This document shows positions 23,001 to 38,000 of a DNA stretch of 64,000 bases, one piece after another. Each line of letters starts with the position of its first letter. Position 1 is the stretch's first letter. Below the pieces are notes generated by a model that worked only from the letters and a program-made list of their open reading frames with translations, was not told where the DNA came from and made no database searches. A program made the position numbers and the translations under genes. The stretch is from positions 33,938,955 to 34,002,954 of the forward strand of contig CM031878.1 in NCBI GenBank assembly GCA_018697195.1, in the 5' to 3' direction. The DNA comes from Certhia americana (Eukaryota > Chordata > Aves > Passeriformes > Certhiidae).

Positions 23001-26000
23001 TACTTACTATATGCTGTTAATAAATTGCTTTGACTTAAGGTCCATAGATCTGTTATATTAAAGCTGCCTATTTATATTTTGGCAACAGAATCAGACTCAT
23101 TATTTACTGACCAGGTGGAAGTGCATTGACTCCTGGAGTTTCTTATAGCTTTTCTGCCTCTACAGCACACAGTTCCTTAGTTAACATGGTGATGGTATTG
23201 TTGCATCAGAGAAAAAATTCAAATTGACTGTATATAGAACAGTTAGCCATGTCCTCAGACCACAGATGAATTTTTGAAGGGCAAATATTTTCAACTCTCT
23301 GTTAATGCCTGCTTACTTATGGAGTGATGTAGGAAAGACCAAAGCTATAAGCAGAAAGGACGGGGGCTTCCCTTTCATTTCAATTTCAGGTAGAATTGTA
23401 GCACCTCACTTCACTCCTTGGGTGTACAGTGTCTTTAATTAGCACTAAAATGTTAATATAGCATTTTAGAAGGTGATGTACTAGCATTGACAGCCACAAT
23501 ACAATGCAAAGTTTTTCAACTTCTGTTTTTCTGTTTTTGTAGCTGGCCAATCTGGCATAAATGTTACTTTCTTTGTAGAAAGCCATTGTAAGGCTTCACA
23601 CCAAGTTTTCCCTCTTACAGGAATATCTTCTGGTGGAATCTCTTATTTCAGGCTGTAGAAACAGGGAAAAAGACCTGAGTCCGTCAGGATGCTTGTGCTA
23701 TAGATAGGGAAAAAACCTCCAGAGGACACTAGTTTAATGCTTAAAACAGCACCTTCCTTGAAAGGAAGATGGGTCAAAAAAAAAAAATTCTATTTGCAGG
23801 TAGGAGCATAACTGCTCCTTTTGGAAACGTCTATAAGCAAACCTCTTAACCCAGGTTTTCTGTAAACAATCTAATTTTCCTCTGGAAAAGTGTTCTAGTT
23901 TGAAAGCAAACCAGTGGGAGATCTGAGGTCAGAAATACAATATAATAGGAAAATTAAAACTACTGCAATGATACATAAACACTGACAGAGTCAGAATACA
24001 ACCTGACACCCTGCTGGTCAGGGTGTTGGCAGCAGTCTGATTAAATGGTGGCTGCAATCCTGTTGAAGTGGTACATGTGGTTCTGTTGAAACAGTGATCC
24101 TGTAGAAGGTCTGATCTTCCTCTGAAGGTCCACTGGTGGTGACAGAGCTCTTGTCCTCTGGGAAACCAGTGGATAAGGCTGCCTGTGGTGGTCCAAACCT
24201 CAGATCATATCCAGGTAGGAATGCTAGGATATGGTCATGGGCAGAGCATTTCACAGTGGGATGTTGTAATTTTATCAGTCATGCAGTGAAGGCTGATTGC
24301 CCCTTTAGCAGAAGATATTTCCCCAGAGGGAGTTATGAGGGATGGGTCATGGAACAGATAAAGAACACTGCCCCACCTGGTTTTAGCAGATGGTTGGTGA
24401 TAGAAATACTTTTGGTTACATCTTCCATTGTAACGTAAGACAGAAAGTAATTGGGTTGGATGAATTCATTCTTTTGATGACAAAACCATCAAAACTGAAA
24501 GAGACCTTCAAGATCATTTAGTCCAACTGTCACCCCAGCACTACCATAGTCACTCCTAAACCATGTCCCCAAATGTCATGTCCAGATGCCAAGTAGGGAA
24601 ACTAACTTCCAGATTTAAAATAGCTTGAATGATGAGGGGGGTTTTAGATTTCTCATATGTGTGTTGGTCTAAAGGGGAATCTGTTATTTTTCATTCCTGA
24701 ATGTAATACAGAATAAAGTAAAAAGTAGTATTATGGACAAAACTGTTATCATACTGATTCAGGGTATATCTATGCCTCCATCGTCTGATTCAGATATGGA
24801 CAGGGATGTCAGAAAAGGTTACAGAATCAATATAGTTTGAAATTACAGTTTTTTAAAGACTGACCATCTCAGATGGGGGTCGGAGAGCAAATTTTCCTCT
24901 CTATATGATGTCAGTAGAGTCTAATTACATCTGAGTGCTCTATTAATAACATAGAACTGGTTTTCTTTATAGTATACCTTTGTTTTGTTTATTGTATAAC
25001 TCTGATTTTGTAAACTTTGGCAAGTGAAAATGTTCAGGAAATGATTGCAAAACAAAGTTGGAATGGAGAGATTGTGACTCAGTTATATTGTTATTCAGGA
25101 AAACTGTAACTGTGTTGTTGCTGTCTTGCCACTGAAAAACTAGTTCTCCTCAAAAGTCAGAGATGCTTCTGGATACTTGCCTTTTCTTTCAACATGTTAT
25201 TAGTGTTCAGATTTCTCTTAATTTAGAAGAAAGAAATATTGCTAAGTTTTCTTTCTGTATTTTCTATATGTCTGATTTCAAAGTAAGTATTTAAAAATTT
25301 TTTTCTCTATATGACATGTGCTTTTACTTTATTGTATAGGTATTGCAGCCTTGTGACTTCTTCTTTGAAATGAAACAGTCAGGTACTAATCCGCAGACAT
25401 CTGATCTAACGATTAAATCTCTAACAATAGAAGTAAGTAGACTTGTATTGTGTTTTCAGTTTTCTGCTTCCCACAGAGCAGGCTATGAAATTGTCAGGAA
25501 TGGCTAAAGTGGGGAATTGTTCCTTTTCTTCATTAGCTCACCTACCTGTTTAGCATGTCAAAACGAATAAAATTAAAAATAAACAACTGTGTTACTATGC
25601 TTCAGTTTTGAAATCTGTGTTTTGTAAAATGGTGAGTGTGTAGAGATTTTGGAGTGTTCGGGTAAATTACTGAATTACGTAGTTTGGAAAGCTTCCATCT
25701 GGAAATAAAGAATTTGAAAAGATTGAACTATTGCTTGTGGAAGGGAAGTATGTTTGAATGAGAGTCCTGTCATTCAAAAGGGAATGTGTTCTGTTATTGT
25801 AACATACTCATTATACTTTTATGTCTGAAACTAGCTGTTTGTGTACTAGATTTTCATTTCCAGTTATTCCAATTTCTTATTTGTAGGTTTCACCAATAAT
25901 CATAAACACAGTAATTACTATTACATCAGCACTTTATCAAACTACAGAAACAACAAAAGAAGAGATTAGTCAAATTCCTCCTGACTTGTGGAATAAGAAA

Positions 26001-29000
26001 GATATAAAAAATCTGAAAATGTGGTTTCTTGAAGAGACTAATGAAAATGAAGATAAAAATCCAAACACTGAACTGGTTCCCACAGGAGAGTCATTGAGAA
26101 TTAATATAGAATCTGTTTTTCTAACACTTGAAGCTGGGGTTGGGCACAGAACAGTGCCAATGCTTTTAGCCAAGTCCTCATTTGTTGGAGAAGTCAAGAA
26201 CTGGAGTACTCTAATCAACTTACATTCTCGACTGGAGCTAGAGGTGAGGAATCTTACCTAAAGAACTTGAAGTTCTAGGATGCTAAACCCTATTGTCTAA
26301 GTCTTACATATATATTACTTAGGCAACAAACAAGAAATAGCCCATATATTTGATGACTAAATTCCTGCAGATATGTGTTGTGGGAGCTTGATTGGAATGA
26401 AGGGTTAAGATAGCTAAATTAAAATGAAAATCTAATGTGTCAGATGTCATGTTAATTAATGGCTCAGTAATTGCTGTTTTGCAGCCTCACATTTACACTC
26501 TTTGCAAGTTCCTAAAGACCTTTTGCATCAGTGTTAAATGTTGGAATGGCAACTGGCTAAAAGTCTCTTAATATTTTTCAGTTAAAGTTACAGTAGAATA
26601 TATAATGTGTTTCTATAAAATACAACGTGGTACAGTTTTGTTCATAAAACATCCAAGATGACTCATATTTGGAAATTAACGACAAAATCCAATGATTGAT
26701 GTAGGTAGATTCTTTCTTATCTGTAATGCTTTTGAATTCTACTGTGCCTACCATTTAAGCCAAGGTTATATTTTAAGTGACACAATTTTTACCACTTATT
26801 TGAAACCAGGACTTTGCAACAGAGACTTAGCTGCCTCAATTATTTTCTAATGCATTTGTTTTATCTTATGGTAGCAACTGAAAGTGCAGTCTGATTATGA
26901 ATCTTTTATGTTACCAAAATAATTAATACACTTGTAAATCAGAATTTTTAATTTAAGTTTTATGTATGTTCTTAACTGATTTCTGGATTTTGATAGGTAC
27001 ATTATTTTAATGAGATGTTTGGTGTGTGGGAACCTTTGCTTGAACCACTGGAAGTTGAGAAGACTGACTTATTCAAGCCATGGACTCTAGAAATCAAGGT
27101 ATAATTTCCAAAGCTGAACTCAAATATCACATTACAATACCTTAGGAAAAACAAATGCTCGCTGCATTGGATTTCTGAGACTAATCTAGCAATTTTGTTG
27201 CTTCTTGGTTACTGAAAGTTCTTTTCCAAGTAGGAAATGAAAAAAGTTCTTATAGAAGGAAAGATCCAGACTCACAGATCTGTTAAATACTGTCTTTCAG
27301 GTGGCAAAAATTTATTCTAGTTGCATGAGGTGATTGTAACAGCATTATATCAGTTTGTCCTGTTGGGCCATATGCTAATGATGCATTCAGTGACTTTGGA
27401 AAGACAAGCCAATTCTCTTGCTCCACAATAGTATGTCTAGGAGAATTGTATTGGAAAAGCTGATAGCTGTTGAGTAGCACAAAGAGTACTGTGGGAGTAG
27501 TGCACTTGCCACTTTATTTTCAATTGTTGTGGAAATAGTCTAAATTCTGGTCTCAAACTAGATAAGGCATTGTGTAAGGATGGGAGATATCTTTTGTCTG
27601 TCCTCCTTCTGTGTTAACTGTATCCCTTCATTGTTTTCCTGACTTTCTTCAAAACTGTTCAAGTATTTTTAACCTGAGAGGTTGCTCAGAATTGAAGACC
27701 TACCCTTTTCCTAGGAATATCATTATTGAACACTTTCTACAGTAATAGCCTCAGAAGGATAAAGACTATGGACTGAGATACTGCAGTTAAGAAACTCCTA
27801 TTAAAAATTCCCCTGACAATTTTCCAGACAGGTACAAGTCAGGATATGGGAGAGAGGTAGAAGATAGTGGGTCAAACTCACTAACGCTGTGTCTTTTCAC
27901 CCCGATATGAAATTTAACATCTGGAAGTACATAATTTCAAGAAGTGTTGAAGGCTAGAGAAATGTATTCCATCAGGGTTTTTTTTATTTTTTTTTCAACC
28001 AAATGAAAATAAAGTAGGTATTTGATTTGGCAGCACTAAAAGACTAAATTTGGGGACTGTTTTAACACTAGGAAGTCAGTTATGTGTAACAATTTACAGT
28101 GTTACTCTAGAGTCAGAATGAATGTTATCACACAGTATTTACTGCATATATTAGTAGTTAGTATATATTTACTTTTGAATAACCATAAATTTAGCTTCTG
28201 TTACTGGAATTTCATTGACTTCCTGAATATATAATTTGTCTTGCCTTATTCTCTCCCTCTTTCATTTTTATTTGAGAATAAAAACATAACAAAGAAGGAA
28301 AACCATGGCAGGACATAGAAATGGGAAAGGGATACATAGAGGGTCTTGAGGTGAAACTTTCTTCTACGGAACAAGTGGTCAGATAAGAGTTCTTTAAACA
28401 TCTCTTTTCAGATGAAGAAGGCTAAAAAAGTGCTGTTTGAATCAGATGACGAAGAAGAAGACAACTACAAAGTTCCAGAATATAAAACAGTAATAAATGT
28501 TTCCTCAAAAGATCAGCTCAACATAACACTGTCCAAGTTAGGACTGCAAATGTTGAGTAATTTGGGAACGGTAAGAAAAATTTCTTAACTATGCGGTGTT
28601 AGAATTGCTTAGATGAGTACTTAACAGAGATCATCTTCGTGAATTCTTACTCAGTGTGTTTATGTTTTGTATTGATTCTTTGCTTTCTAGGCATTTGCTG
28701 AAGCAGCTAGTCGAACTTCAGACATCTTCAAAAAAGACCGAGCACCATTTGTAATAATAAATTCTTTAGGAGTTCCCATCACAGTCTTGCCTAGTGATTC
28801 GTTTAGTGTCCTTAATGTTGAATTTGGAGCAAAAATATTTCATTTAGAAGACAAAGAGAGCTTAAATATGGAATTTGTCAGAACTAGAAATGAGAGTGAC
28901 CAGTTCACAGCAATGACAACACTGAGTAGCAAGAGATTTTACATTCAGATCTGTAAGTTCCAAAGTTCATACATCTTCTGTTTTTGTAAATATTTATCAT

Positions 29001-32000
29001 GCTTAATACAGTGTCTTGTACAGGTCAATAAATTTTGGAGGACAAGGTAACGTGAAGGGAGTTTCTTTGAATTCTAGATGCATGGCAGTATTTGAAATCC
29101 TGCTCTAGCTTTTACAGCTTAAAGTTATATATATCATACTTCTTAATTTTTGCAGCAGAGATTTTCTATTGTGATAAATTATTTAGGTAATAATCTTTAT
29201 TGCAGTTAGATATTTGTTTGCATTTATATGTTATTGCAGAATTCAGCTGCTCAAAATAATTTTTGTTTTTGAATTGAATCCTGTATATATGTGTTTACAG
29301 AAGTCACTCTTAAGAGGATTTTCTATAAAAAAAGATTATTTTAAATAGATTCAAACAAACCATAGTTAGAACTAAAATTAAAATTTAACTGTTTTAATAG
29401 TTTATGTGTTTACAATTTAAATTGATTTATTGTAGCAATTTGCAGTTTTTCAAACTTGACCATATGATGTATTAGTTGAATTGTTTCTACAATGTAAGAC
29501 CTGTACCTTGTTAATAAGCCGTTACATCTTGTAAACATTTCCTGTGAGGCACTAATTTTATTTGCAGTAGCAAAACCCACTTAAATATTTGAGTGATGGA
29601 CTCATTTGCTCTTTTCCTTGTGGCAAGAAAAGAATCTTTCCTGTATCCTTAGTAACACTGCAAGAGTGGTGCATTAAGAATGCTGATTATACTTTTTCAT
29701 CCGGTGGACCTTTTTTTTATTATTCGATTGAATGAGACAGAAAATTCTCTTGAATGCGTATATTTGTCTTTCAACTCTTTCTTTATTCTCCTTTTGAGTT
29801 TTTATGTCTCATCTTGTAAATTCTAGGTCCGCATAATCATTCTGCTGTGGAAAAGATTCCATTGACTAAAGTGGGTCGATGTATTTACAAAGTGAGACAC
29901 GAGGAATCAGGTGCTGAAAGGTCCATTGTCAGTCAAATTGACACTGTTGAAGGAAGCAAGATGATAACTATACGTTCCCCTATTCAGGTGATTATATAGC
30001 CATGCATTTAATTTTTTAATGAATGAAAATGATCCTGTAGTCTTTAAATAAACATTGAAAAAACATATTTAAAGAACTTATCTGAATGGTCCATATAACT
30101 TTGCTTTGTGTTTGATTTTTCAAGAATAAAAAGCATTTCAAAGTGATGGGTTGGATGCAGGTCGACATCAATCACATTTTGGATCAGGATAATTTGTTAG
30201 TAATGTTAACTAATACTGGCTCTAATTTTGGTCTTGACCTATTTGCTTTAATCACTTCGTGAAGTGATCTAACTTATTTTAACCTTACCTTGGTTCCACA
30301 AGTTTTCCTTTAGTCAGGTTATTTTGTTTTCTTCATCTTGTACCATTGATATGTTATTTCCAAATTTAGTACAGTGTCAGTTGAAAAGTACAACCTTTGA
30401 GTGTCTCACTTTTGATACGTGTTTTGATTGAATAGTATTTTTGATGGCCATTATATGGCTTATAGCTACAAGGATGAATCAGATATCACAGTTCTGTAGA
30501 GATAGTGTTGTTACATTTCAGTTGCTTTTTTTCTCTCAAAGTGGTTTATGTCTTGAATAATAACAAAATGTACTGTTTGATTATTTTCTAATTTTTTTAA
30601 CCAAGCGATAATAAATGCCATTAAATTAACCCTGAAATAAATAAAGAGTGTTTGCAAGAAAGATAACTACATGCCCCAGAATAGGCATTATTGATATAAT
30701 CTTAAATTTCTGACTTCCCTTATACTTTCACTATGTGGATTTTTGAACCTTGTATCTATTCTGTTTTTAGGAGACCACTGTTTGGAAAGTTACCATATAG
30801 TTGAGACTTACTTATCTTTGGTTTTTCAAAGTCTTGTGTCTCCTTGAAATGCATTTTACATTTCATAAATAAAATATAGCATTAAACTGCACAACCAGAT
30901 CATGTAAAAAGATTTGCTGTTTTAGGGACAGTTCTTCTGAGACACTGACCTTGAATAGTATATGAGTAACATGAAAAACAAGACTACTTATTCTTGCTTT
31001 ATTAAGCTCAAAATAACTTGTCTTTACAGTTTTTCCTAATGTGTGTTGCTGGATTTTTATTTTACATAGATAAGGAATCATTTTTCAATCCCGTTAAATG
31101 TTTTTGAAGAAGGAAGATGTTTAGGGACTGCTTCACCAGAAAATGAATTCAACATACCGTTCTCCTCTTACAGGTACTTTATTGTATTTTTCTTTAATTA
31201 TAGAATACGTTTATGCATTTTTGATTATTGTATCTGTACAATTATGCTAAAAGAATTGTTTACATTTGCTACCTAATACTGAAATAGTACTCTGCTGTCA
31301 TTAAATTGACATTAAAATAATAGTACTGACATTGTTAGGTAGGATCTTCTCAGGCCATATAGTTTGAGTTAAACAAAGTACCATTTCATTGTTGAACTGG
31401 AAGTATTTTGAAATCCATTTTTATGAACAAGTTAAATTTGCTAAGCTACTTGGAAAATCTGAGCTCAGATACTTCTGGAACAGTGATTTTAATTCACATG
31501 ATACACTTCTTAGTGGGTGATATTTGGTGAATTATGGCAGCTTTTTCTGTTTTTTCTGAAAAGGCTTCTTTTGATTTTTTTGATTCTGAAGTAAAAGATT
31601 AAAAGCTGTATGCTTTAACTCTGTCATAAAGATGGGAAAAAAAAAGACTCATCAACCTTAGAAAAATGTGGCATATAGCATAGCTATGCTATTAACACAT
31701 TCAAGACAATAACAAAACTGCAAAGAGTTTAAATGTACATTTTAGCTGAACAGTCACCAAGTTTTAGGTAGGTAGGTTTGCTTTGATGGATTTTTATGGT
31801 TGCAGAGACTTCTTCCTTTTTTTTTTTTTTCCTGAACACATTCCTCGTTTTTTACAGCAAAAGCTGTGTATGTATCTTCTTCATTGCTTAAGTTACATTT
31901 TACTGTAGGTTCATTAATTCATTGATATTTCTAACCATCTGTATAAGATTTAGTGATGTTCTGATTCATTGTGCAGATGAGTTCCACTAGGCCAGGAAAT

Positions 32001-35000
32001 GTGTTAAAACAAAAAAAAAAAAATCTTCATTCAGGAGCAGCTGTATTAAATTAAAGCCATTGCCTTACAAAAGCCATGTATGTAAATAATCCATGAACTA
32101 ACTTGATGCTTTATGTGACTGAAAAGAAGGGTGCTTCTTGCACATCTGTTTTAGGAGTAAGTTGTTGATCCAGACCTTTAGCTTGGAACAGGAACAGAGC
32201 AGCACCTGTGAAGAAATTCAGTAGTCTCTTCATAAGAATCTCCAGTAACCCATTCTTTGTAAGGGAAGCATGTGAAAGTATGGAACAAAAAAACCCCAGC
32301 TGTTACAATAACAGGACATTTTGGGATCCAGTCCATCATTTGATTCCTCCTTTAATCAAGATAAAGGCAGGCAATGAACTACTACTAGAAATCTTTCTAA
32401 ATGCAAATAAAATTAGAATGTCCCTGTTGCATAGTACTTTTTTATAATTGAAACATTTATTCATTTGTTAAGTGTCTAAAAGTGTTTTCCTTTACAGATC
32501 CATACTGAGTTTGCAACCACTAGCCAATGAAAATGGAGTGGGTGGAGAATATGATATGTGTGAAGGAATTACGTTTGATGAAATTATGAAAAATGTTGAC
32601 AGCTTATTACAAAGGAAATGCCAATCTGTGAGGTCAACTAACCACTCACTTATCATCAATATTGTTCCTGTAAAAGATTCATTGACAACTTCATTGGGTG
32701 CAGAAGATGAATGGGATTTTCCATACGTTGTTCATTTATGGCCTTCTGTTCTTCTCCGCAATCTTCTTCCTTACCAAATAACTTTTTCTGTAGAGGTAAT
32801 TACATAATGCTTGAATTTTAGTTATGTTTCCAATTATAACGTGAAAGCTGGTTGAAATGGAGATTAGAGCAAAGGGGTCCTGATGGAGTATTTGTAAAGC
32901 AAGTTCACAGATCTTATAAGGGCAAGTCTTACATAATCTAATATAGTCTGTATTTACAGAACTGAAATATTATCACAGAATGAGAAATATGGTTTTATTA
33001 TAGTTTACATATATGTGCAAACTAAAACTTAACACTGTATAAGTTGGGCCCTGTGAGAGTCACTCAGTTGGTCAATTGCAATTTCAGCCTAATTAAATAG
33101 TGCAGACTTTTCTGTGAAGACTGCCTCAAGTGGATCACCCTGTAGCATTTTATATGCAAGTCACTGACTTTTAGCAGTAGCATGTTTTTAACAAATTCTC
33201 ACCGGCTTGCCTTTTTGCTGGGTTTTGGCTTGGATTGCAGCCTATTGCCAGACTTCATATTCTTTCCAGATGAAATGAAACAATTAGGTACACTTTGTCT
33301 GTTAACAGGCATTCTTTCCAGTGCCAGATGAGAGATAGTCTTGAGTAAAATATCTAAAACACGCAGTGTAGACTTTGATTCCTCAGCACTGTATGTTTCA
33401 TTCTATGGATCTGGTGTAATTGTGTCCCACTCCTTATTGATGTTGCTCAGGATAATAGAAATACAGTTGGGAGACAGATTTTTTTCAGATGATCTTAATA
33501 TTTAGTGTTTGAACTCAAACAGTAGACTCTTACTAGTGAAACTTCATCATAAATAAACAATTACTAGTACTGGAGACTGTAGCTTATAACAAAGGTATGG
33601 AAGTAATAATTCTGCAAATTTAAATTTAGTGAAGAAAATACTGTGTTGAGGAGATTGGTCATTTAAGAATATTTGTGTATTTGAATTTCGTGACAGATGA
33701 GCTTTTTGGTGTTGAATATTGATGACCTTGTGTTCTCTTTGCAAAATGTTGATTTAAGGTGGATGTTTAGGAAAGTAACATAATTAAATAGCACAAAAGG
33801 TATTTTAAAATTGTGCCTAAATAGCTTGTTTATAATATCATAATTTTTAAAGCTAGCTAAAAAATAAAGCTGATATGAATTTTGTGTGTGATTCATGTAA
33901 ACATATCCTGATTGGTGTCTGTTTGTCTTTTTAAGGGAAATGGGAACAAATATGACACTCTACAAGAAGGATGTTCTGCCCAGATTCATAATGCAGTCTT
34001 GGACCAAACAAAACTAGATTTGCAGTTGCTTAATTATCTTGATCAAAACTGGAGAAGCGAGTACCATATAAAAAGCAATCTGCCTGATATCAGCTTCACA
34101 ACATTTCACTGTGTCACAGAGCTGGATAAGACGGAACTGGATATTGCTGTTCATGTGACCTACACAACTGGGCAGATGATAATAGCAATTCACAGTCCCT
34201 ACTGGATGGTGAATAAAACCGGTCGAATGTTACAATACAAAGCAGATGGTATTCACCGCAAGCATCCTCCAGATTACAAAAAGCCACTCCTTTTTTCTTT
34301 CCAGCCTAAAAACTTCCTTCAAAATAACAAGGTATTGTATTTTGCTAACCTGACCGCTCTGTGCTTCCTTATGTTGTTGTATGAAAGCATTTTTACACTT
34401 TAAAATTATTTATTGTGTGCTCTGTAAAGGACATAAAACCTATAATATCTCTGTCTGAAAACTGATTCTTAAGCGTGTTGTCAAATATGCTTGAGATAGT
34501 ATTGGAGGTGTTGTTAAGGAAGAGATCCTCACTACTGAGAAGTGTTTTCTAAATAAAACAAATTCCTTTTACATTTAAACTACATCAGTAAAGGTTCTTA
34601 TTCCAAATACGACATAGAAATCGTGTAGGAATGTAAAGCTGTGGTACTTGAACAATCAATGCTACTTGAAAAATTAATAATTGCAGTTGTGGTTGGAAGA
34701 TGGGTTCTGGGTTCATAGAATGCTAAGGTTATGTTCACCATTTGAGTTTCCTGAGTTTTTTAATGTTGAATGTTACTGATGTGAGACATACTGAATTATG
34801 TGAGAGGGATTACAATAGTGTATTAACTTTCCTTTGAAATTTTAAATACGATGTTTTTTAAAGAATCCTTATGTGATTGCTTCCTCTGGAATGTCTTAAC
34901 ACTTACAATGCTTATTCCACATCGGTTGTAAATAAGCATGGTAGAAAATACATTTGTGAGATGTTACTGGTAGTTATGTCTTGACTTTTGAACAGAAACA

Positions 35001-38000
35001 CCAGTATTTCCATTTATTTATATGCATACTTTATATATATAATTTTAAATGTTGTCAATGATTTGTAAATTGGAAACTAATTCATGGTGCTTCTTCACAG
35101 GTGCAGCTTAGGGTAACTGACAGTGAACTGTCTGATCAGTTTTCTCTGGACACTGTTGGAAGTCATGGTTCTGTGAAATGCAAGAGTCATAAAAAGGAAT
35201 ATCAAGTGAGTTAAATTTATCTTTCAAATTCATCATTTTTAGGAGATATAAATGGGATTAAATAGTGTAATTAAAATAATGTCTTTTTGTTCACAGGTTG
35301 GTGTCACCATAAACAACAGCAGTTTCAATATTACTAGAATTGTAACCTTCACTCCATTTTTTATGATTTCAAATAGAAGTAAATATACTTTGGAAGTAGC
35401 TGAAGAAGGCAAGGAAAAGTGGATTCCCATTGTTTTGCAACAGGTAAACTTATAATGGAACCTATTCCAAGTTGTGTCTTGTGGGGAAAAAAAACAGTTT
35501 GAACATTCACTTGATGGAAAATGTGAGCCATCTATAGTTCCGTGACAATGCCTGATGATACCATGCTTTTCCAATAAATAATCTGTGTCCTTTACCATTT
35601 CCGTGTTGCATTAGGACATACTGTAAAGCTGGTTTACATTGTAAATGGAGTTTTTTATTCTGTTACCTTGTGTCATAAATAGTATGAGAAAAAGACTTCT
35701 ACTGCATTATGTTATTACTGTATTAAAATAATCTCTCTACAGTGGCACTAGAGCTTCTGTTCAGCTTAGCAATGGTATGTGGCAGAATATTGTGGCTGAC
35801 CTGATATGCATGAGGCCACTCTGGTATGGGAAGAAATTTCCTCGTGTGGACCAGTTCAGAGAGATCCAAATGGTTCTTCTGGATCTAGTCTCACTTCTGC
35901 TTTTAAGCGCTCAACGTATTTCAAGAGAGGGGATTCCCTGGCCCTCAGGCCAAGTGGTGTGAGAATGGGTTTAGGGCTTTTGTCTATGCTGCAGAGACTG
36001 TTGCAATCTGGGTGTGCATCTTGGCTGTTTGCACTAAAGTATCACACAGTTACGTTTTGTATGTGTGTGGGTCTTGGGGCATCATGCCTTCCTGCAGGAC
36101 ATGCAGGAAAAGCAGAGCTTGTTTGGGGTAGTGTTGAAGGTTTCCTAGAGCTGTAAGTGATTTGTAGTGCCTTCTGGGAAGAGTGAAATCCTTCCCCCTT
36201 CCCCCTTGATGAGAGCATTATGTAAAACAGAGGTTAGTCTAATTGTGTGGTTGAAAGCCCAGCTGATTTCCCTTAGAATCCTAGAAGTACAGGATTGTTT
36301 GACTTGGAAAAGATTTCTGAGATAATGTATCAAGTCCAACCACAAACTTGGCACTACCATACATAAATCACCACAAAAATAGATCCCCAAAACTTTTGAA
36401 CACTTACAGTAATGGTGATTCCACCACTTCCCTGGGCAGTCTATTCGAATGCCAGACTTCCCCTTTAGTGAAGAAATGTTTCCTCACAGAAACTTTAAAT
36501 GTCCTCTGGTGCAATCTGAGGCTGGTTTCCTTTGGTCCTGATGCAACCTCACTTTGCTACATCCTCCTTTCAGGCAAATTGTAGAGATTGATAAGGTAGC
36601 CACTTTTACTCCAGAGTAAACAATCCCAGCTCCCTCAGCCGCTCCTAGAACTTGTGCTCCAGACCCCTCAGCAGCTGCATTGCCATTCTTTGGACACATG
36701 CCAGCACCTCAATATGTGCATTGTAAATACTAATGTAAATTGTAAATACTCCAAGTGGTTACTAAAAATGCTTGCAAACCAAATTGCAAAAGGTAATAGA
36801 GTATGTTCAATGAGATTCCTAACCTGAGATTTCTAATACTTTTTTTGTACCTTCAGTACATGCTTCTTAGCTGTGTGTATTATCTTTAATGATACAATCA
36901 TTAAAGACATGCCATTTAAGTGCCATTATTTCAGTTACTGAAATTGATATGTTGTTCCATTGTCGTTTTTGTGCATAAAGATGTTTAAATCTTTAGATGT
37001 TAAAGTCAGTTCAGTTTTCCATGATACTTAACCATTTTCAGAAAAATTTTCCTTGCTTTTACTCAACAATGGACTGTTTGACATAAGTCTACCCGTTCTA
37101 TTTCCTGATATTCTTATGTTCTTTTGAATCAAACTTTTGCTTGGCCTTACCTAGTTTTTGAGTTTTTTATATCTATGATTCCTCATCTAGTATATTGATA
37201 AAAGTGTGAAATGACTTTATCACTCTAATAGTGTATGTGTAGTAGTATGAACAACTTCATATCTAATTTTGTACTATTAGGAAGTCAGATTGTATTATTT
37301 CTTGTTTTGTGGTTTATATTTGACATATCTTTGCCATTAGAATAAGCCAAAATATTTACAGAAAGTTCTGAAATTTCTGCAAAAACTGCTCAGAGGTTAT
37401 AGTTTTGAAAGTTGAAATACATTCTGCATTTATCATCTCTAGGTTTCCTCCATGTTAGCTGTTTTATTCATAGGCCTACAGGCTTTTCTAGTTTGTCCCA
37501 CAAATGTCAGTGTTTCTTAGGTGTTTCGTAATTGTATTGATTAATCTTAGTCTTCTTTCGGCAATAAAGTATCCAGGGAAACTTACGGATCTTAGGATCA
37601 CTCCTAAAAACTCCTTAAAAGTTCGATATTTCGGTTTACCAAATAGAACAGTACTGTATCCCCTTCTAAAGCCTGTTTTCACATAGTGTTGATATTTTTC
37701 CCTTTGTAGGCAGTCTCCAAAAATCTGTGTTGTGACAACATGTTCTGGCAGGGTTGTTCTTTTTTAATTCAGTTGCATAATCCAATATGTTTTTCATCTC
37801 TTCTAATTGTAGATAGTGTCAAGAATCTATTCTGTCTTTGGTCTGTCTCTGTCCCTAATCAGAAGAATTTCCAGATTTCCAAGTTTCCACCTGATCTGTT
37901 GCTGAGATGGGAAGCTTTGCTATTCTGCTAGTCTAAATGTTTGGTTTTTTTAACTAATGCCTGTAATTTTTTTGAGTATTTCTCACATAATATCTCTTAC

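Larger units (their letters stand above)
22563..25339. other. 2.8-kb intron with LTR-like block and CR1 scrap
   Basis: Contains a 13-bp inverted repeat at 22648-22685 (loop 12 nt), the LTR-like block at 23891-24427 and a CR1 3' UTR piece at 24482-24602. No exon-like frame. Confidence 0.75.
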
